In this document: in pieces, positions 51,295 through 59,481 of the stretch
How the letters are laid out: each line of letters begins with the position of its first letter
Numbering within the stretch: the stretch's first letter is position 1
Origin: Pseudomonas sp. ATCC PTA-122608
Lineage (GTDB): Bacteria > Pseudomonadota > Gammaproteobacteria > Pseudomonadales > Pseudomonadaceae
Reading direction: 5' to 3'
Assembly: GCF_001952855.1 (NCBI RefSeq)
Contig: NZ_LPNO01000013.1
Coordinates: forward strand, 100,098-164,097
DNA length: 64,000 bases
Program-made: the position numbers and the translations under genes
The notes under the pieces: generated by a model
What the model saw: the letters and a program-made list of their open reading frames with translations, nothing else
Told to the model about the DNA's origin: nothing
Databases searched by the model: none

Positions 51295-53487
51295 TTAGAA
51301 CGTCTGCCCCAGGTTCAGATACACCGCCTGCTGATTGTCATCGTTAAACCCGTAACTGAAATTCAACGGCCCCAGCGGCGTATCAAACCCCAGGAAAATA
51401 CTGGCGGCGTTGATGTAACCGCTGTCGTACTCATTGTCGTTGTTCCAGGCTCGCCCACGTTCCAGTGACCCGCCCAGGTACAACGGGAAATCCAGCGGCA
51501 AGTAAGACCGCGGCGTCAGCCGGCGGTAGTAAACCGCCCTCATCAGGCTGATGTTCTGCCCGGCGATCGCATCCTCGCGAAAGCCCGACAACTGCCGCGC
51601 GCCCCCCAGCAGGAAGCTGGAAATCACCACGTCCGACTTATCCAGGGTGCGCCCATAACGCCCGCCGAGGATCAGCGTGTCCGGCCCGCTGCTCATGGCC
51701 TTGTCCAGCTTGAATTCCCACTGGCGATAGCGTTGGTCCGAACCCAGTCCCGGTTCGAACTCACGGAAGGCCAAGCCGATGTCTTCACCGGTGTGGGGGA
51801 AGTACACGTTGTCGAACGAATCAAAGGAGTACTTCAGTTCATAGAAGCCTTCGCTGAAGTTGATGCTCGGCGAATCCCGGTCACCGATGCGCACATCCGC
51901 CTTGCCCCAGGCCTCGCCGACGCCGAAACGAATCTCGCCGCTGTTGCCGATCTGCCGGCCCACGTTCAGGCCGAAGCCGTAGCGTTCCAGGCGGTACTCG
52001 GAGATCGGGTTGTTGTCTTCGATCAGCTCAACGTTTTGCGCCTGGGCACTGATATAGGGCGCGACGAAGTAGCGCGAGCCGGTGTCCATCGGCTGATAGA
52101 ACTCGCTGTAAAGCTCCTGCTTGTCACCGATCTGCACCCGGGTCAGCCATTCGGCGCCGAGGCGGTTGATGCCATTCATGCGGTAGCTGGCGCCGAGGTT
52201 GAAGGCGCTGTCGCCGCGCATGTCATCCGACAGGTTGAGCCCCAGGCGCAGGTAATCGGTGCCGCTGCGCTTACCCCGGGCGCTGATGACCAGGGTGTTG
52301 TCCTTGCCCTTTTTCACCACGCGGTATTGCACCTGCTCGAAGTAATCCAGGCCGTACAGGGTGCCCATGTCGGTTTGCAGACGGGCCATGTCCAGTGGCT
52401 CGCCGAGGTTCTGGCGGATGTAGTAGCGGATCACCTCGTCGCCCACTTTGGAGTCGTTCTCCACCTTGATCGCGGTGATCACCGGGTTGCGCTCGCCGGG
52501 TGTGCGGGCGGCCACCAGTGACGGATCTACCGGCTCGGCCGGGCGCAAGTGTGCCAGGCGGACGTCGAGGGCGCGGGTGGCGCGATAGCCGGCGTCGATC
52601 ATGTCCTTGGCGCGGCCGAAATCCGTCACGCCGTAGGCGGCCAATGACGGCTGGATCAGCACGTCGCGGGGGGCCAGGGCCTTGAGTTGTTCTTCGGAGT
52701 TGCGCCGGGTCATCAGGGTGATGGACTGGTTGAGCACGTCGACCACGGTGTTGAGTTGTTTGCGCGAGCGCAGCGGGGTGCCGATGTCGACGACGATGGC
52801 AATGTCGACCCCCATTTCCCGCGCCACATCCAGCGGGATGTTATCGGTCATGCCGCCGTCCACCAGCAGCCGGCCATCCAGTTCCACCGGGGCAAACACC
52901 GCCGGGATCGACATGCTGGCGCGGATCACCTGGGGCAAGTGACCCTTTCGGAACACCACCTTTTCACCGCTGGTAATGTCGGTGGCCACGGCGCGGAAGG
53001 GGATGGGCAGCTTGTCGAAATCCCGGGTGTTACTGCTGTGGGCGAACATGCTTTCCAGCAGCAAGGCCAGGTTCTGGCCCTGGATCACCCCCAGTGGCAA
53101 GCCGAGGCTGCCGTCGTCGCGAAAGCTGAGTTTCTGTTTGACCAGGAAATCCCGGTCATCCTGCTTGCGCCGGAACGGCACGTCTTCCCGTGGCGGTGCG
53201 TCGGACAGGGCGAGCTTCCAGTCGATGTTCAGTGCGAGTTTTTCCAGCTCGTCGATCTTGTAGCCCGAGGCATACAGCCCGCCGATCACCGCGCCCATGC
53301 TGGTGCCGGCAATCGCATCGATGTGGATACCTTGTTCTTCCAAGGCCTTGAGCACACCAATGTGCGCCAGGCCACGGGCAGCACCGCCGGAGAGCACCAG
53401 GCCGATCTTCGGACGCGGGTTTTCGACGGCTTGGACGAGGACAGGGAGCAGGCACAGCAACAGGCAGGACAACAGGCGGCGCATCAT
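51295..53487 (-). CDS. plpD: Patatin-like phospholipase autotransporter (type Vd, PlpD-like)
   Basis: A 730-aa outer-membrane protein. Signal peptide 1-20; patatin domain with GGAARGLAHIG oxyanion loop, catalytic Ser63 in GTSMG and Asp in VDGGMTDN; a POTRA-like linker near residues 330-400; a C-terminal 16-strand Omp85-type barrel ending NLGQTF. Length matches P. aeruginosa PlpD, which secretes its lipase to the surface. ATG ATG starts at 53487/53484. Confidence 0.92.
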   Translation of the reverse strand: MMRRLLSCLLLCLLPVLVQAVENPRPKIGLVLSGGAARGLAHIGVLKALEEQGIHIDAIAGTSMGAVIGGLYASGYKIDELEKLALNIDWKLALSDAPPREDVPFRRKQDDRDFLVKQKLSFRDDGSLGLPLGVIQGQNLALLLESMFAHSSNTRDFDKLPIPFRAVATDITSGEKVVFRKGHLPQVIRASMSIPAVFAPVELDGRLLVDGGMTDNIPLDVAREMGVDIAIVVDIGTPLRSRKQLNTVVDVLNQSITLMTRRNSEEQLKALAPRDVLIQPSLAAYGVTDFGRAKDMIDAGYRATRALDVRLAHLRPAEPVDPSLVAARTPGERNPVITAIKVENDSKVGDEVIRYYIRQNLGEPLDMARLQTDMGTLYGLDYFEQVQYRVVKKGKDNTLVISARGKRSGTDYLRLGLNLSDDMRGDSAFNLGASYRMNGINRLGAEWLTRVQIGDKQELYSEFYQPMDTGSRYFVAPYISAQAQNVELIEDNNPISEYRLERYGFGLNVGRQIGNSGEIRFGVGEAWGKADVRIGDRDSPSINFSEGFYELKYSFDSFDNVYFPHTGEDIGLAFREFEPGLGSDQRYRQWEFKLDKAMSSGPDTLILGGRYGRTLDKSDVVISSFLLGGARQLSGFREDAIAGQNISLMRAVYYRRLTPRSYLPLDFPLYLGGSLERGRAWNNDNEYDSGYINAASIFLGFDTPLGPLNFSYGFNDDNQQAVYLNLGQTF

Positions 53488-53567
53488 CAATCTCAAGGCT
53501 GGACGATAAAGGCCGGTATTATAGCCACTCGATCCTTTCAACCCGCCAAGCAGGAGCCATTCAATTC

Positions 53568-53855
53568 ATGTCAGTGGCCAAACCCGAGATTGTCATTACT
53601 TATTGCACCCAGTGTCAGTGGCTGCTGCGCGCCGCCTGGCTGGCCCAGGAGCTGCTGAGCACGTTCGCCGATGACCTCGGCAAAGTGGCCCTGGAGCCGT
53701 CCACTGGCGGTGCGTTTCGCATCACTTGCGATGGCGTGCAGATCTGGGAGCGCAAGGCGGATGGCGGCTTTCCGGAAGCCAAGGTGCTCAAGCAACGGGT
53801 GCGCGACCAGATCGACCCGCAACGGGACCTGGGGCACAACGACCGCACTCAGTGA
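53568..53855 (+). CDS. SelT/SelW/SelH-family (Rdx) protein
   Basis: A 95-aa thioredoxin-like protein. The redox motif CTQCQW (Cys-x-x-Cys) at residues 13-16 follows the first strand; PSTGGAFRITCDG and GFPEAKVLKQRVRD complete the fold. Selenoprotein homologues have Sec at the second position; here it is Cys. GGAG upstream. End overlaps the convergent EamA gene by 7 bp. Redox role inferred. Confidence 0.88.
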   Translation: MSVAKPEIVITYCTQCQWLLRAAWLAQELLSTFADDLGKVALEPSTGGAFRITCDGVQIWERKADGGFPEAKVLKQRVRDQIDPQRDLGHNDRTQ

Positions 53856-54739
53856 ACCTCGGTCGTGGCGGCCGGCTGCTTGGCCGGTTTGGCGCTGCCC
53901 ATCAGGCCGGACACCACGATGGCGACGATGATCAGCGCGCCGCCCATCAGCATGCGCAGGGTCGGGGTTTCGGCAAACAGCAGCCAGGCCATAGTGATGC
54001 CGTACACCGGCTCCATGGCAAATACCACCGCGGCGGTGCGGGCCTTGAGCACCGCGAGGCTGGCGACAAACAGGCTGTGGGCCAGACCCGTGCAGAACAC
54101 ACCCAGCAGGCCGATCCACAGCCAGTCCAATGCGCGCACCTGCGCCAGTTCAGGCGCAGCCACCGGCAACAGGCACAGCGCTACCACGACGTTCTGGCAC
54201 AAGGCCGCCTGCACCGGCGGAATGCGCCCACTGGCGCGGTTGTTCAGTGAGAGCAGCGAGAACAGCAAGCCGGAACCGACGGCCCACAACAGACCGCTGG
54301 TGGCCTGGCTGGCGAGGTTGAAGTCCGGCGTGACCAGCACCAGGCCGATGCTCACCAGCACCACCAGCAGGATTTCATTGGCGCGAATCCGCTCGCGGAA
54401 AATCAGGCCTTCGAGGATCACCGTAAAGGCCGGGAAGGTGGCGAAGCCCAAGGTGGCGATGGCCACACCCGCGACCTTCACCGCAATAAAGAAACTCACC
54501 CAATGCCCGGCCAGCAACAGGCCGCTGACCAGCAGGCGGCGCCAGTCGCGGGCTTGCAGCTTCTGCCAGGTGGTGTTGCTGGCGAAACGCGCGAAGATCG
54601 CCAGGGCAAGCACCGCGAAGGCGGCGCGTCCGAACACGATGATTGCCGGCGAGGCGGCCGCCAGTTTGCCGAACACGCCAGTGAGGCCAAACATCAATGC
54701 GCCGATATGCAGGGCGCCGAGGGCTGTGCGGGGAGTCAT
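53849..54739 (-). CDS. EamA/DMT-family transporter
   Basis: A 296-aa inner-membrane protein with ten hydrophobic segments and two EamA repeats; the start LGALHIGALMFGLTGVFGKLAAASP and the YGITMAWLLFAETPT second-repeat motif are typical. Probably exports a metabolite. Substrate unknown. Confidence 0.88.
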   Translation of the reverse strand: MTPRTALGALHIGALMFGLTGVFGKLAAASPAIIVFGRAAFAVLALAIFARFASNTTWQKLQARDWRRLLVSGLLLAGHWVSFFIAVKVAGVAIATLGFATFPAFTVILEGLIFRERIRANEILLVVLVSIGLVLVTPDFNLASQATSGLLWAVGSGLLFSLLSLNNRASGRIPPVQAALCQNVVVALCLLPVAAPELAQVRALDWLWIGLLGVFCTGLAHSLFVASLAVLKARTAAVVFAMEPVYGITMAWLLFAETPTLRMLMGGALIIVAIVVSGLMGSAKPAKQPAATTEVH

Positions 54740-54852
54740 TGCGATCCTTAAACGACGGGTTTACAGGATCGCAGTCTAGAGGGTTGCAGGCGTTTGCATC
54801 TGTCGTTGGGCTCGCGGGTTTTGTCGCAGGGCTCTTGCTGGGTGAAGATCCC

Positions 54853-54939
54853 TGTGGGAGCTGGCTTGCCTGCGATGCAGACAACTCGGTCGTTCAGATA
54901 GCGCGCGGTGATGCTATCGCAGGCACGCCAGCTCCCACA
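54853..54939. repeat. REP doublet (REPIN), GTGGGAGCTGGC type
   Basis: Arms TGTGGGAGCTGGCTTGCCTGCGAT and complement. The right arm encodes the C-terminus of the AraC gene. Confidence 0.88.
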
Positions 54940-55685
54940 CTGGACGGTGCTTGTCTGAAGGCTCGGGGCGAGAGGCCAAACTCGCGCAACATCGCCGCAG
55001 CAAATGCACTTTGCGAACCATAGCCAACCCGCGCGGCAATCTCGCCGATGGGCAATTGGCTGTTGCGCAACAGGTCGCGCGCCATCTGTAAGCGCCGGGT
55101 ACGGATGTAGTCCATCGGCGTTTGCCCGCACTCCGCGATAAACCGCGCATGCAGACGGGCGACGGACAGGTCGGCGATCTTCGCCAGGTCGGCCACTTGC
55201 AGTGGGTGTGCCGCATGCCGCTGGATGTGCGCATCGAACGCGGCATACGGCAGGCGCTTGCCCGCCAGCGGCTGTACGAAATTCAGGCTGGCGAGCAGTA
55301 ACACGGCGCCTTGCTGGGCGATCAGCGGATCGTCCACCGGGCTGCTTGCCAGCCACTGCACCAGTTGGGTTTGGCGATTGTCGAGGGTCAGGTGGGCGGA
55401 CCGGTCGAGCAAGCGCCGGCTGGCGTCGGCATGCTCCCCCAGGGACTGCGCCAACCAGTGCTCATCGGGCACGTCCAGCACCAGGCAGCGGCTGCCATCG
55501 CGGCTGATACATGCGTGATGAGCGGCGTAGGGCAGCACCATCACGCTGCTGTGTTGCACCTGGCTGCCAAGGCCATCCACCTCGAAGTCCAGATGCCCGG
55601 ACAGGCCAAACACCAGCTGCGCGTGGTCATGGCTGTGGGCGATGGGCTCTTCGACGTAGTGGCGTAGCGTGAGGTTGGGTCTCAT
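54894..55685 (-). CDS. AraC-family regulator, REP-encoded C-terminus
   Basis: A 263-aa regulator with an N-terminal cupin-like sensor (HSHDHAQLVFGLSGHLDFEV) and a C-terminal double HTH (QVADLAKIADLSVARLHARF; IGEIAARVGYGSQSAFAAAMLREFG). AGGAG precedes the ATG at 55685. The last 14 residues (VGAGVPAIASPRAI) and stop come from a REPIN arm, so the tail differs from the ancestral one. Divergent from the LpxH-like gene. Confidence 0.85.
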   Translation of the reverse strand: MRPNLTLRHYVEEPIAHSHDHAQLVFGLSGHLDFEVDGLGSQVQHSSVMVLPYAAHHACISRDGSRCLVLDVPDEHWLAQSLGEHADASRRLLDRSAHLTLDNRQTQLVQWLASSPVDDPLIAQQGAVLLLASLNFVQPLAGKRLPYAAFDAHIQRHAAHPLQVADLAKIADLSVARLHARFIAECGQTPMDYIRTRRLQMARDLLRNSQLPIGEIAARVGYGSQSAFAAAMLREFGLSPRAFRQAPSSVGAGVPAIASPRAI

Positions 55686-55812
55686 CGCAGTCTCCTGGGC
55701 AGGCCCGCAGTTTACATCGCTTCGCCCGCCTTGGGCGCTGTCATCAGACTGACGCAACACTGTCATGGGCTATTAATCCCGTGGGCGCAAGCTCGCGAAA
55801 ACCCCGTGAGGC

Positions 55813-56628
55813 ATGCCCATGACCAGCGCCGAACTCGCCAAACCCAGCCGCAAGCAACGCGTGCGTACCCTGTGGATTTCCGATGTGCATTTGGGCACAC
55901 GGGATTGTCAGGCCGAACACCTCTCACACTTCCTCAAGGGCTACCACGCGGACAAGGTCTACCTGGTGGGCGATATCATTGACGGCTGGAAACTGCGCAG
56001 CGGCATGTATTGGCCCCAGGCCCACACCAACGTGATCCGCCGACTGCTGACCATGAGCAAGCGCGGCACCGAGGTGATCTACGTCACCGGCAACCATGAT
56101 GAGTTTCTGCGGCGTTACTCGAAGCTGATCCTCGGCAATATCCAGTTGGTGGATGAAGCGGTGCATGTGACTGCCGATGGCCGGCATCTGCTGGTGATCC
56201 ATGGCGACCAGTTCGATGTGATCACCCGCTATCACCGCTGGCTGGCGTTCCTCGGCGATTCGGCCTACGAGTTCACCCTCACGCTCAACCGCTGGCTGAA
56301 CCACTGGCGGGCGCGTTATGGCTACGGCTACTGGTCGTTGTCGGCGTACCTCAAGCACAAGGTCAAGACGGCGGTCAGCTTTATCAGTGATTTTGAGGAA
56401 GCGATTGCCCATGAAGTGACCAAGCGCGAATTGCACGGCGTGGTGTGCGGGCATATTCACCATGCGGAGATTCGCAAGGTGGGCGAGGTGGATTACCTCA
56501 ATTGCGGGGATTGGGTGGAGTCGTGCACGGCGCTGATCGAGCACTGGGACGGGCATATCGAGTTGTATCGATTGGCGGATGCCCAGGCCAAGGAAGCGCA
56601 GCTAAAGGCCGAGATGGTCGCGGGCTAA
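55813..56628 (+). CDS. Metallophosphoesterase, UDP-2,3-diacylglucosamine diphosphatase-like
   Basis: A 271-aa calcineurin-type phosphoesterase with all metal motifs: SDVHLG, GDIIDGW, GNHDE, HGDQFD and GHIHHAE. Sequence style (WISDVHLGTRDCQAEHL) is that of the LpxH-like paralogue common in Pseudomonas, longer than canonical LpxH (about 240 aa), so it may act on another UDP-lipid or nucleotide. GAGG 6 bp before the ATG. Confidence 0.85.
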   Translation: MPMTSAELAKPSRKQRVRTLWISDVHLGTRDCQAEHLSHFLKGYHADKVYLVGDIIDGWKLRSGMYWPQAHTNVIRRLLTMSKRGTEVIYVTGNHDEFLRRYSKLILGNIQLVDEAVHVTADGRHLLVIHGDQFDVITRYHRWLAFLGDSAYEFTLTLNRWLNHWRARYGYGYWSLSAYLKHKVKTAVSFISDFEEAIAHEVTKRELHGVVCGHIHHAEIRKVGEVDYLNCGDWVESCTALIEHWDGHIELYRLADAQAKEAQLKAEMVAG

Positions 56629-56656
56629 GCCTCAACCCCACAGACTCACTCGGTCT

Positions 56657-56748
56657 AAATGTGGGAGCGGGCTTGCTCGCGAATGCGGAGTGTCAGTCAC
56701 CAGATAATTCGACTGATCCACCGCTTTCGCGAGCCCGCTCCCACATTT
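56657..56748. repeat. REP doublet (REPIN) with a 4-bp arm deletion
   Basis: Left arm intact (AATGTGGGAGCGGGCTTGCTCGCGA); right arm reads CGCGAGCCCGCTCCCACATT, lacking the CAAG of the other copies. A degenerating copy. Confidence 0.88.
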
Positions 56749-56765
56749 GGAGCCGGTTTCTTCAG

Positions 56766-57962
56766 TTAGGTGTGGGAAACATCCGCGATGGCTTCGGCCA
56801 ACAGCGTCAACCGCGTCGCATCAATCCCCGCCACGTTCGCACGCCCGGAATTGACCATATACACGCTGTGCTTCTCCCGCAGTTGCTTCACCTGTTCCGC
56901 ACTCAACCCGGTATAGGAAAACATCCCGCGTTGCGCCGCGATATGCGCAAACCGCTCCGACAACCCATGGGGCGCCAGCGCCTCCACCAACCCGGAACGC
57001 AGCTGCGCAATCCGCGCCCGCATCGCTTCAACTTCGTCAGCCCAGCGCTTTTTCAGCTCGGCATCACCGAGAATCGTCGCCACGACTGCCGCACCATGAT
57101 CCGGCGGCGTCGACCACAAGTTCCGCGCAATAAACGCCAGTTGGCTGCGCACATCCGTCAGCTTCTCGGCGTTCGCGGCGCACACAATCAGCGCGCCTAC
57201 ACGGTCACTGTACAAGCCAAAGTTCTTCGAGCAGGAACTGGTGATCAGCACTTCAGGCAGCTCAGCCGCCAACAGCCGCACCGCCCACGCATCCTGTTCC
57301 AGGCCATCGCCAAAACCTTGGTAGGCAAAGTCGATCAGCGGCAGCAGCTCGCGCTCCTGGACGATCTTCAGCACCTGGCGCCAGTCATCCTGGGACAGGT
57401 CGAAGCCGGTCGGGTTGTGGCAGCAGGCGTGCAGCAGCACTACATCGCCCTTGGGTACCGTGGACAGCGTGGCCAGCATCGCCGCTACATCCAGGCGATT
57501 TTCGCTGCCCACATACGGGTAATGGCTGACCTTGAGCCCGGCCTTGGCGAAGATGGTTTCGTGAATCGGCCAGGTCGGGTTGCTCAGCCACACGCCGCGG
57601 CCAGGCAGGCTGTGGGCGATAAAGTCGGCGCTCAGGCGCAGCGCGCCGGTGCCGCCTGGCGTCTGCGTGGCGCCGGCGCGACGTTCACTCAGTAGCGGCG
57701 AACCAGCGCCCAGCACCAACTCACTGATCAGCGTGCCGAACGCGGCATTGCCATGGCCGCCGATGTAAGTCTTGGTGGTTTGTTGCTCCACCAGGCGCTG
57801 CTCGGCCAGTTTCACCGAATACGGGATCGGCGTCAGGCCCTGGTCGTCCTTGTACACGCCCACGCCGAGGTCGAACTTGTTCGGGTTCGGATCCTGGGCA
57901 TACAGCTCCATCAGCCCGAGGATCGGGTCTCCGGGCACCCGGCCAATCGCGTCAAAATGCAT
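56766..57962 (-). CDS. phhC: Aromatic amino acid aminotransferase
   Basis: A 398-aa fold-type I aminotransferase that converts tyrosine and phenylalanine to their keto acids. Schiff-base Lys in SSCSKNFGLYSDRVGAL, NPTW and HNPTG motifs, and the Arg of FSYTG region. ATG overlaps the phhB stop by one base (TAATG), so it is the third gene of the phhABC operon. A REPIN follows the stop. Confidence 0.93.
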   Translation of the reverse strand: MHFDAIGRVPGDPILGLMELYAQDPNPNKFDLGVGVYKDDQGLTPIPYSVKLAEQRLVEQQTTKTYIGGHGNAAFGTLISELVLGAGSPLLSERRAGATQTPGGTGALRLSADFIAHSLPGRGVWLSNPTWPIHETIFAKAGLKVSHYPYVGSENRLDVAAMLATLSTVPKGDVVLLHACCHNPTGFDLSQDDWRQVLKIVQERELLPLIDFAYQGFGDGLEQDAWAVRLLAAELPEVLITSSCSKNFGLYSDRVGALIVCAANAEKLTDVRSQLAFIARNLWSTPPDHGAAVVATILGDAELKKRWADEVEAMRARIAQLRSGLVEALAPHGLSERFAHIAAQRGMFSYTGLSAEQVKQLREKHSVYMVNSGRANVAGIDATRLTLLAEAIADVSHT

Positions 57963-58318
57963 TACTTGCGGCCCTCGGCATCCTTGGCCACTTCGTCGGT
58001 GCGCGCGGCCATGATGAAGTCGTTGCGGTGCAGGCCCTTGATGGAGTGGCTCCACCAGGTCACGGTGACTTTGCCCCATTCGGTGAGCAGGCCCGGGTGA
58101 TGGCCTTCAGCTTCGGAGATCACGCCCACCGCGTTGGTGAAGGCCAGGGCGAATTTGAAATTCTTGAACAGGAAGACCTTTTCCAGCTGCATCACGCCAT
58201 CGCGTACTTCGATGTTCCAGTCCGGGATCTGTTTGATCAGCACCGGCAACTCTTCGTCGCTGACTTGCGGGGCGTCGGCGCGGCAGGCTTCGCAGTGGGC
58301 TTGGTTCAAGGTGGTCAT
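57962..58318 (-). CDS. phhB: Pterin-4a-carbinolamine dehydratase
   Basis: A 118-aa enzyme that recycles the pterin cofactor of phenylalanine hydroxylase. The family motif [24 protein letters not shown] with the two active-site His is present. The ATG at 58318 gives the length known for PhhB; 105 bp after phhA. Confidence 0.94.
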   Translation of the reverse strand: MTTLNQAHCEACRADAPQVSDEELPVLIKQIPDWNIEVRDGVMQLEKVFLFKNFKFALAFTNAVGVISEAEGHHPGLLTEWGKVTVTWWSHSIKGLHRNDFIMAARTDEVAKDAEGRK

Positions 58319-58423
58319 GTGGGGATTCCTGAAATCGAGTGTTTGGAAAACGGTCGTCAGTGGCGTCACCCTAAAGCAACGCGGGGCCAGGGAACAGACT
58401 CACCTGGCCCGAAAAGCCACGGC

Positions 58424-59215
58424 TCAAGCCGCTTTTGGCTTGGGCGGAAACTTCGGTGCGTGTAGGCCGAGCTGCATCCCGCGTTCCACCATGCCCATGA
58501 TGTCTTCCTGCGCCACTTCGAACAGGCGCTTGAGGTTGGGCAGTGCGAAGTACAGCGGTTGCAGGATGTCGATGCGGTACGGCGTGCGCATCGCTTCCAG
58601 CGGGTCGAAGGCTTGATGCTCGGGCTCGTCCGAGAGGCAGTACACGGTCTCCTTGGGTGAAGACAGGATGCCGCCGCCGTAGATGCGCCGGCCTTCGGGC
58701 GTGTCCACCAGGCCGAACTCGATGGTCATCCAGTACAGGCGCGCCAGGTACACGCGCTGTTCCTTGGTCGCGGCCAGCCCGAGCTTGCCGTAGGTGTGGG
58801 TGAATTCCGCGAACCAGGGGTTGGTCAGCAGTGGGCAGTGGCCGAAGATCTCGTGAAAAATGTCCGGTTCCTGCAGGTAATCCAGCTCTTCACGGGTACG
58901 AATAAACGTCGCCACCGGAAACTGCTTGTTGGCGAGCAATTCGAAAAAGGTCTCGAAGGGGATCAGCGCCGGGACCCGGGCGACTTGCCAGCCGGTGGTC
59001 TCGGCCAGCACTTTGTTGACCTCCGCCAGTTGCGGAATGCGGTCATGGGGCAGGCCGAGCTTGTCGATGCCGTCCAGGTATTCCTGGCAGGCGCGGCCCT
59101 CGATCACTTTCAGTTGGCGCGTGATCAGGGTGTTCCACACCGCATGTTCTTCGGGCGGGTAGTCGATAAAACCGTTCGCGTCGGGCTCGCGGGCCACGTA
59201 CTGCGTCTGCTTCAT
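58424..59215 (-). CDS. phhA: Phenylalanine 4-monooxygenase
   Basis: A 263-aa iron- and tetrahydropterin-dependent enzyme that makes tyrosine from phenylalanine. The iron ligands are His121 and His126 (HEIFGHCP) and Glu166 (MTIEFGLV). No regulatory ACT domain, as in other bacterial forms. First gene of phhABC, divergent from phhR across 266 bp with a TyrR-like box; an AACAAGAA motif lies about 24 bases before the start. Confidence 0.96.
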   Translation of the reverse strand: MKQTQYVAREPDANGFIDYPPEEHAVWNTLITRQLKVIEGRACQEYLDGIDKLGLPHDRIPQLAEVNKVLAETTGWQVARVPALIPFETFFELLANKQFPVATFIRTREELDYLQEPDIFHEIFGHCPLLTNPWFAEFTHTYGKLGLAATKEQRVYLARLYWMTIEFGLVDTPEGRRIYGGGILSSPKETVYCLSDEPEHQAFDPLEAMRTPYRIDILQPLYFALPNLKRLFEVAQEDIMGMVERGMQLGLHAPKFPPKPKAA

Positions 59216-59238
59216 ACTGCTCTCCTGCTAGGCATTCG

Positions 59239-59246
59239 TTCTTGTT
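59239..59246 (-). promoter_or_regulatory. Candidate Hfq/Crc (CA) motif before phhA
   Basis: AACAAGAA on the minus strand fits AAnAAnAA in the phhA leader. Weak by itself; amino acid catabolism genes are commonly Crc targets in Pseudomonas. Confidence 0.3.
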
Positions 59247-59334
59247 ATGTCCTGGGATGAGCCTATTGATACGCCGCCTGGGCCAAGAAGCCATCCTCCT
59301 GCGCCATAGGTCCGTAGGAAAACTTACCGGGTTT

Positions 59335-59352
59335 CGTAAAATTTTCGTTACG
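59335..59352. promoter_or_regulatory. Candidate PhhR/TyrR-type box
   Basis: CGTAA-N8-TTACG, a symmetric variant of the TGTAAA-N6-TTTACA TyrR/PhhR box, midway between phhA and phhR. Confidence 0.5.
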
Positions 59353-59481
59353 CTTAAGGTGATTCGCTGTGTATGTGGCGTGTTTTGGGTGTGAATCGCC
59401 TCACGGCTGTCACATAATCTTGACGATTATCTGCGCCCAGCGGCAAATAGACGCAGCGCCTTCACTTCTTCGGGCCTTCTC

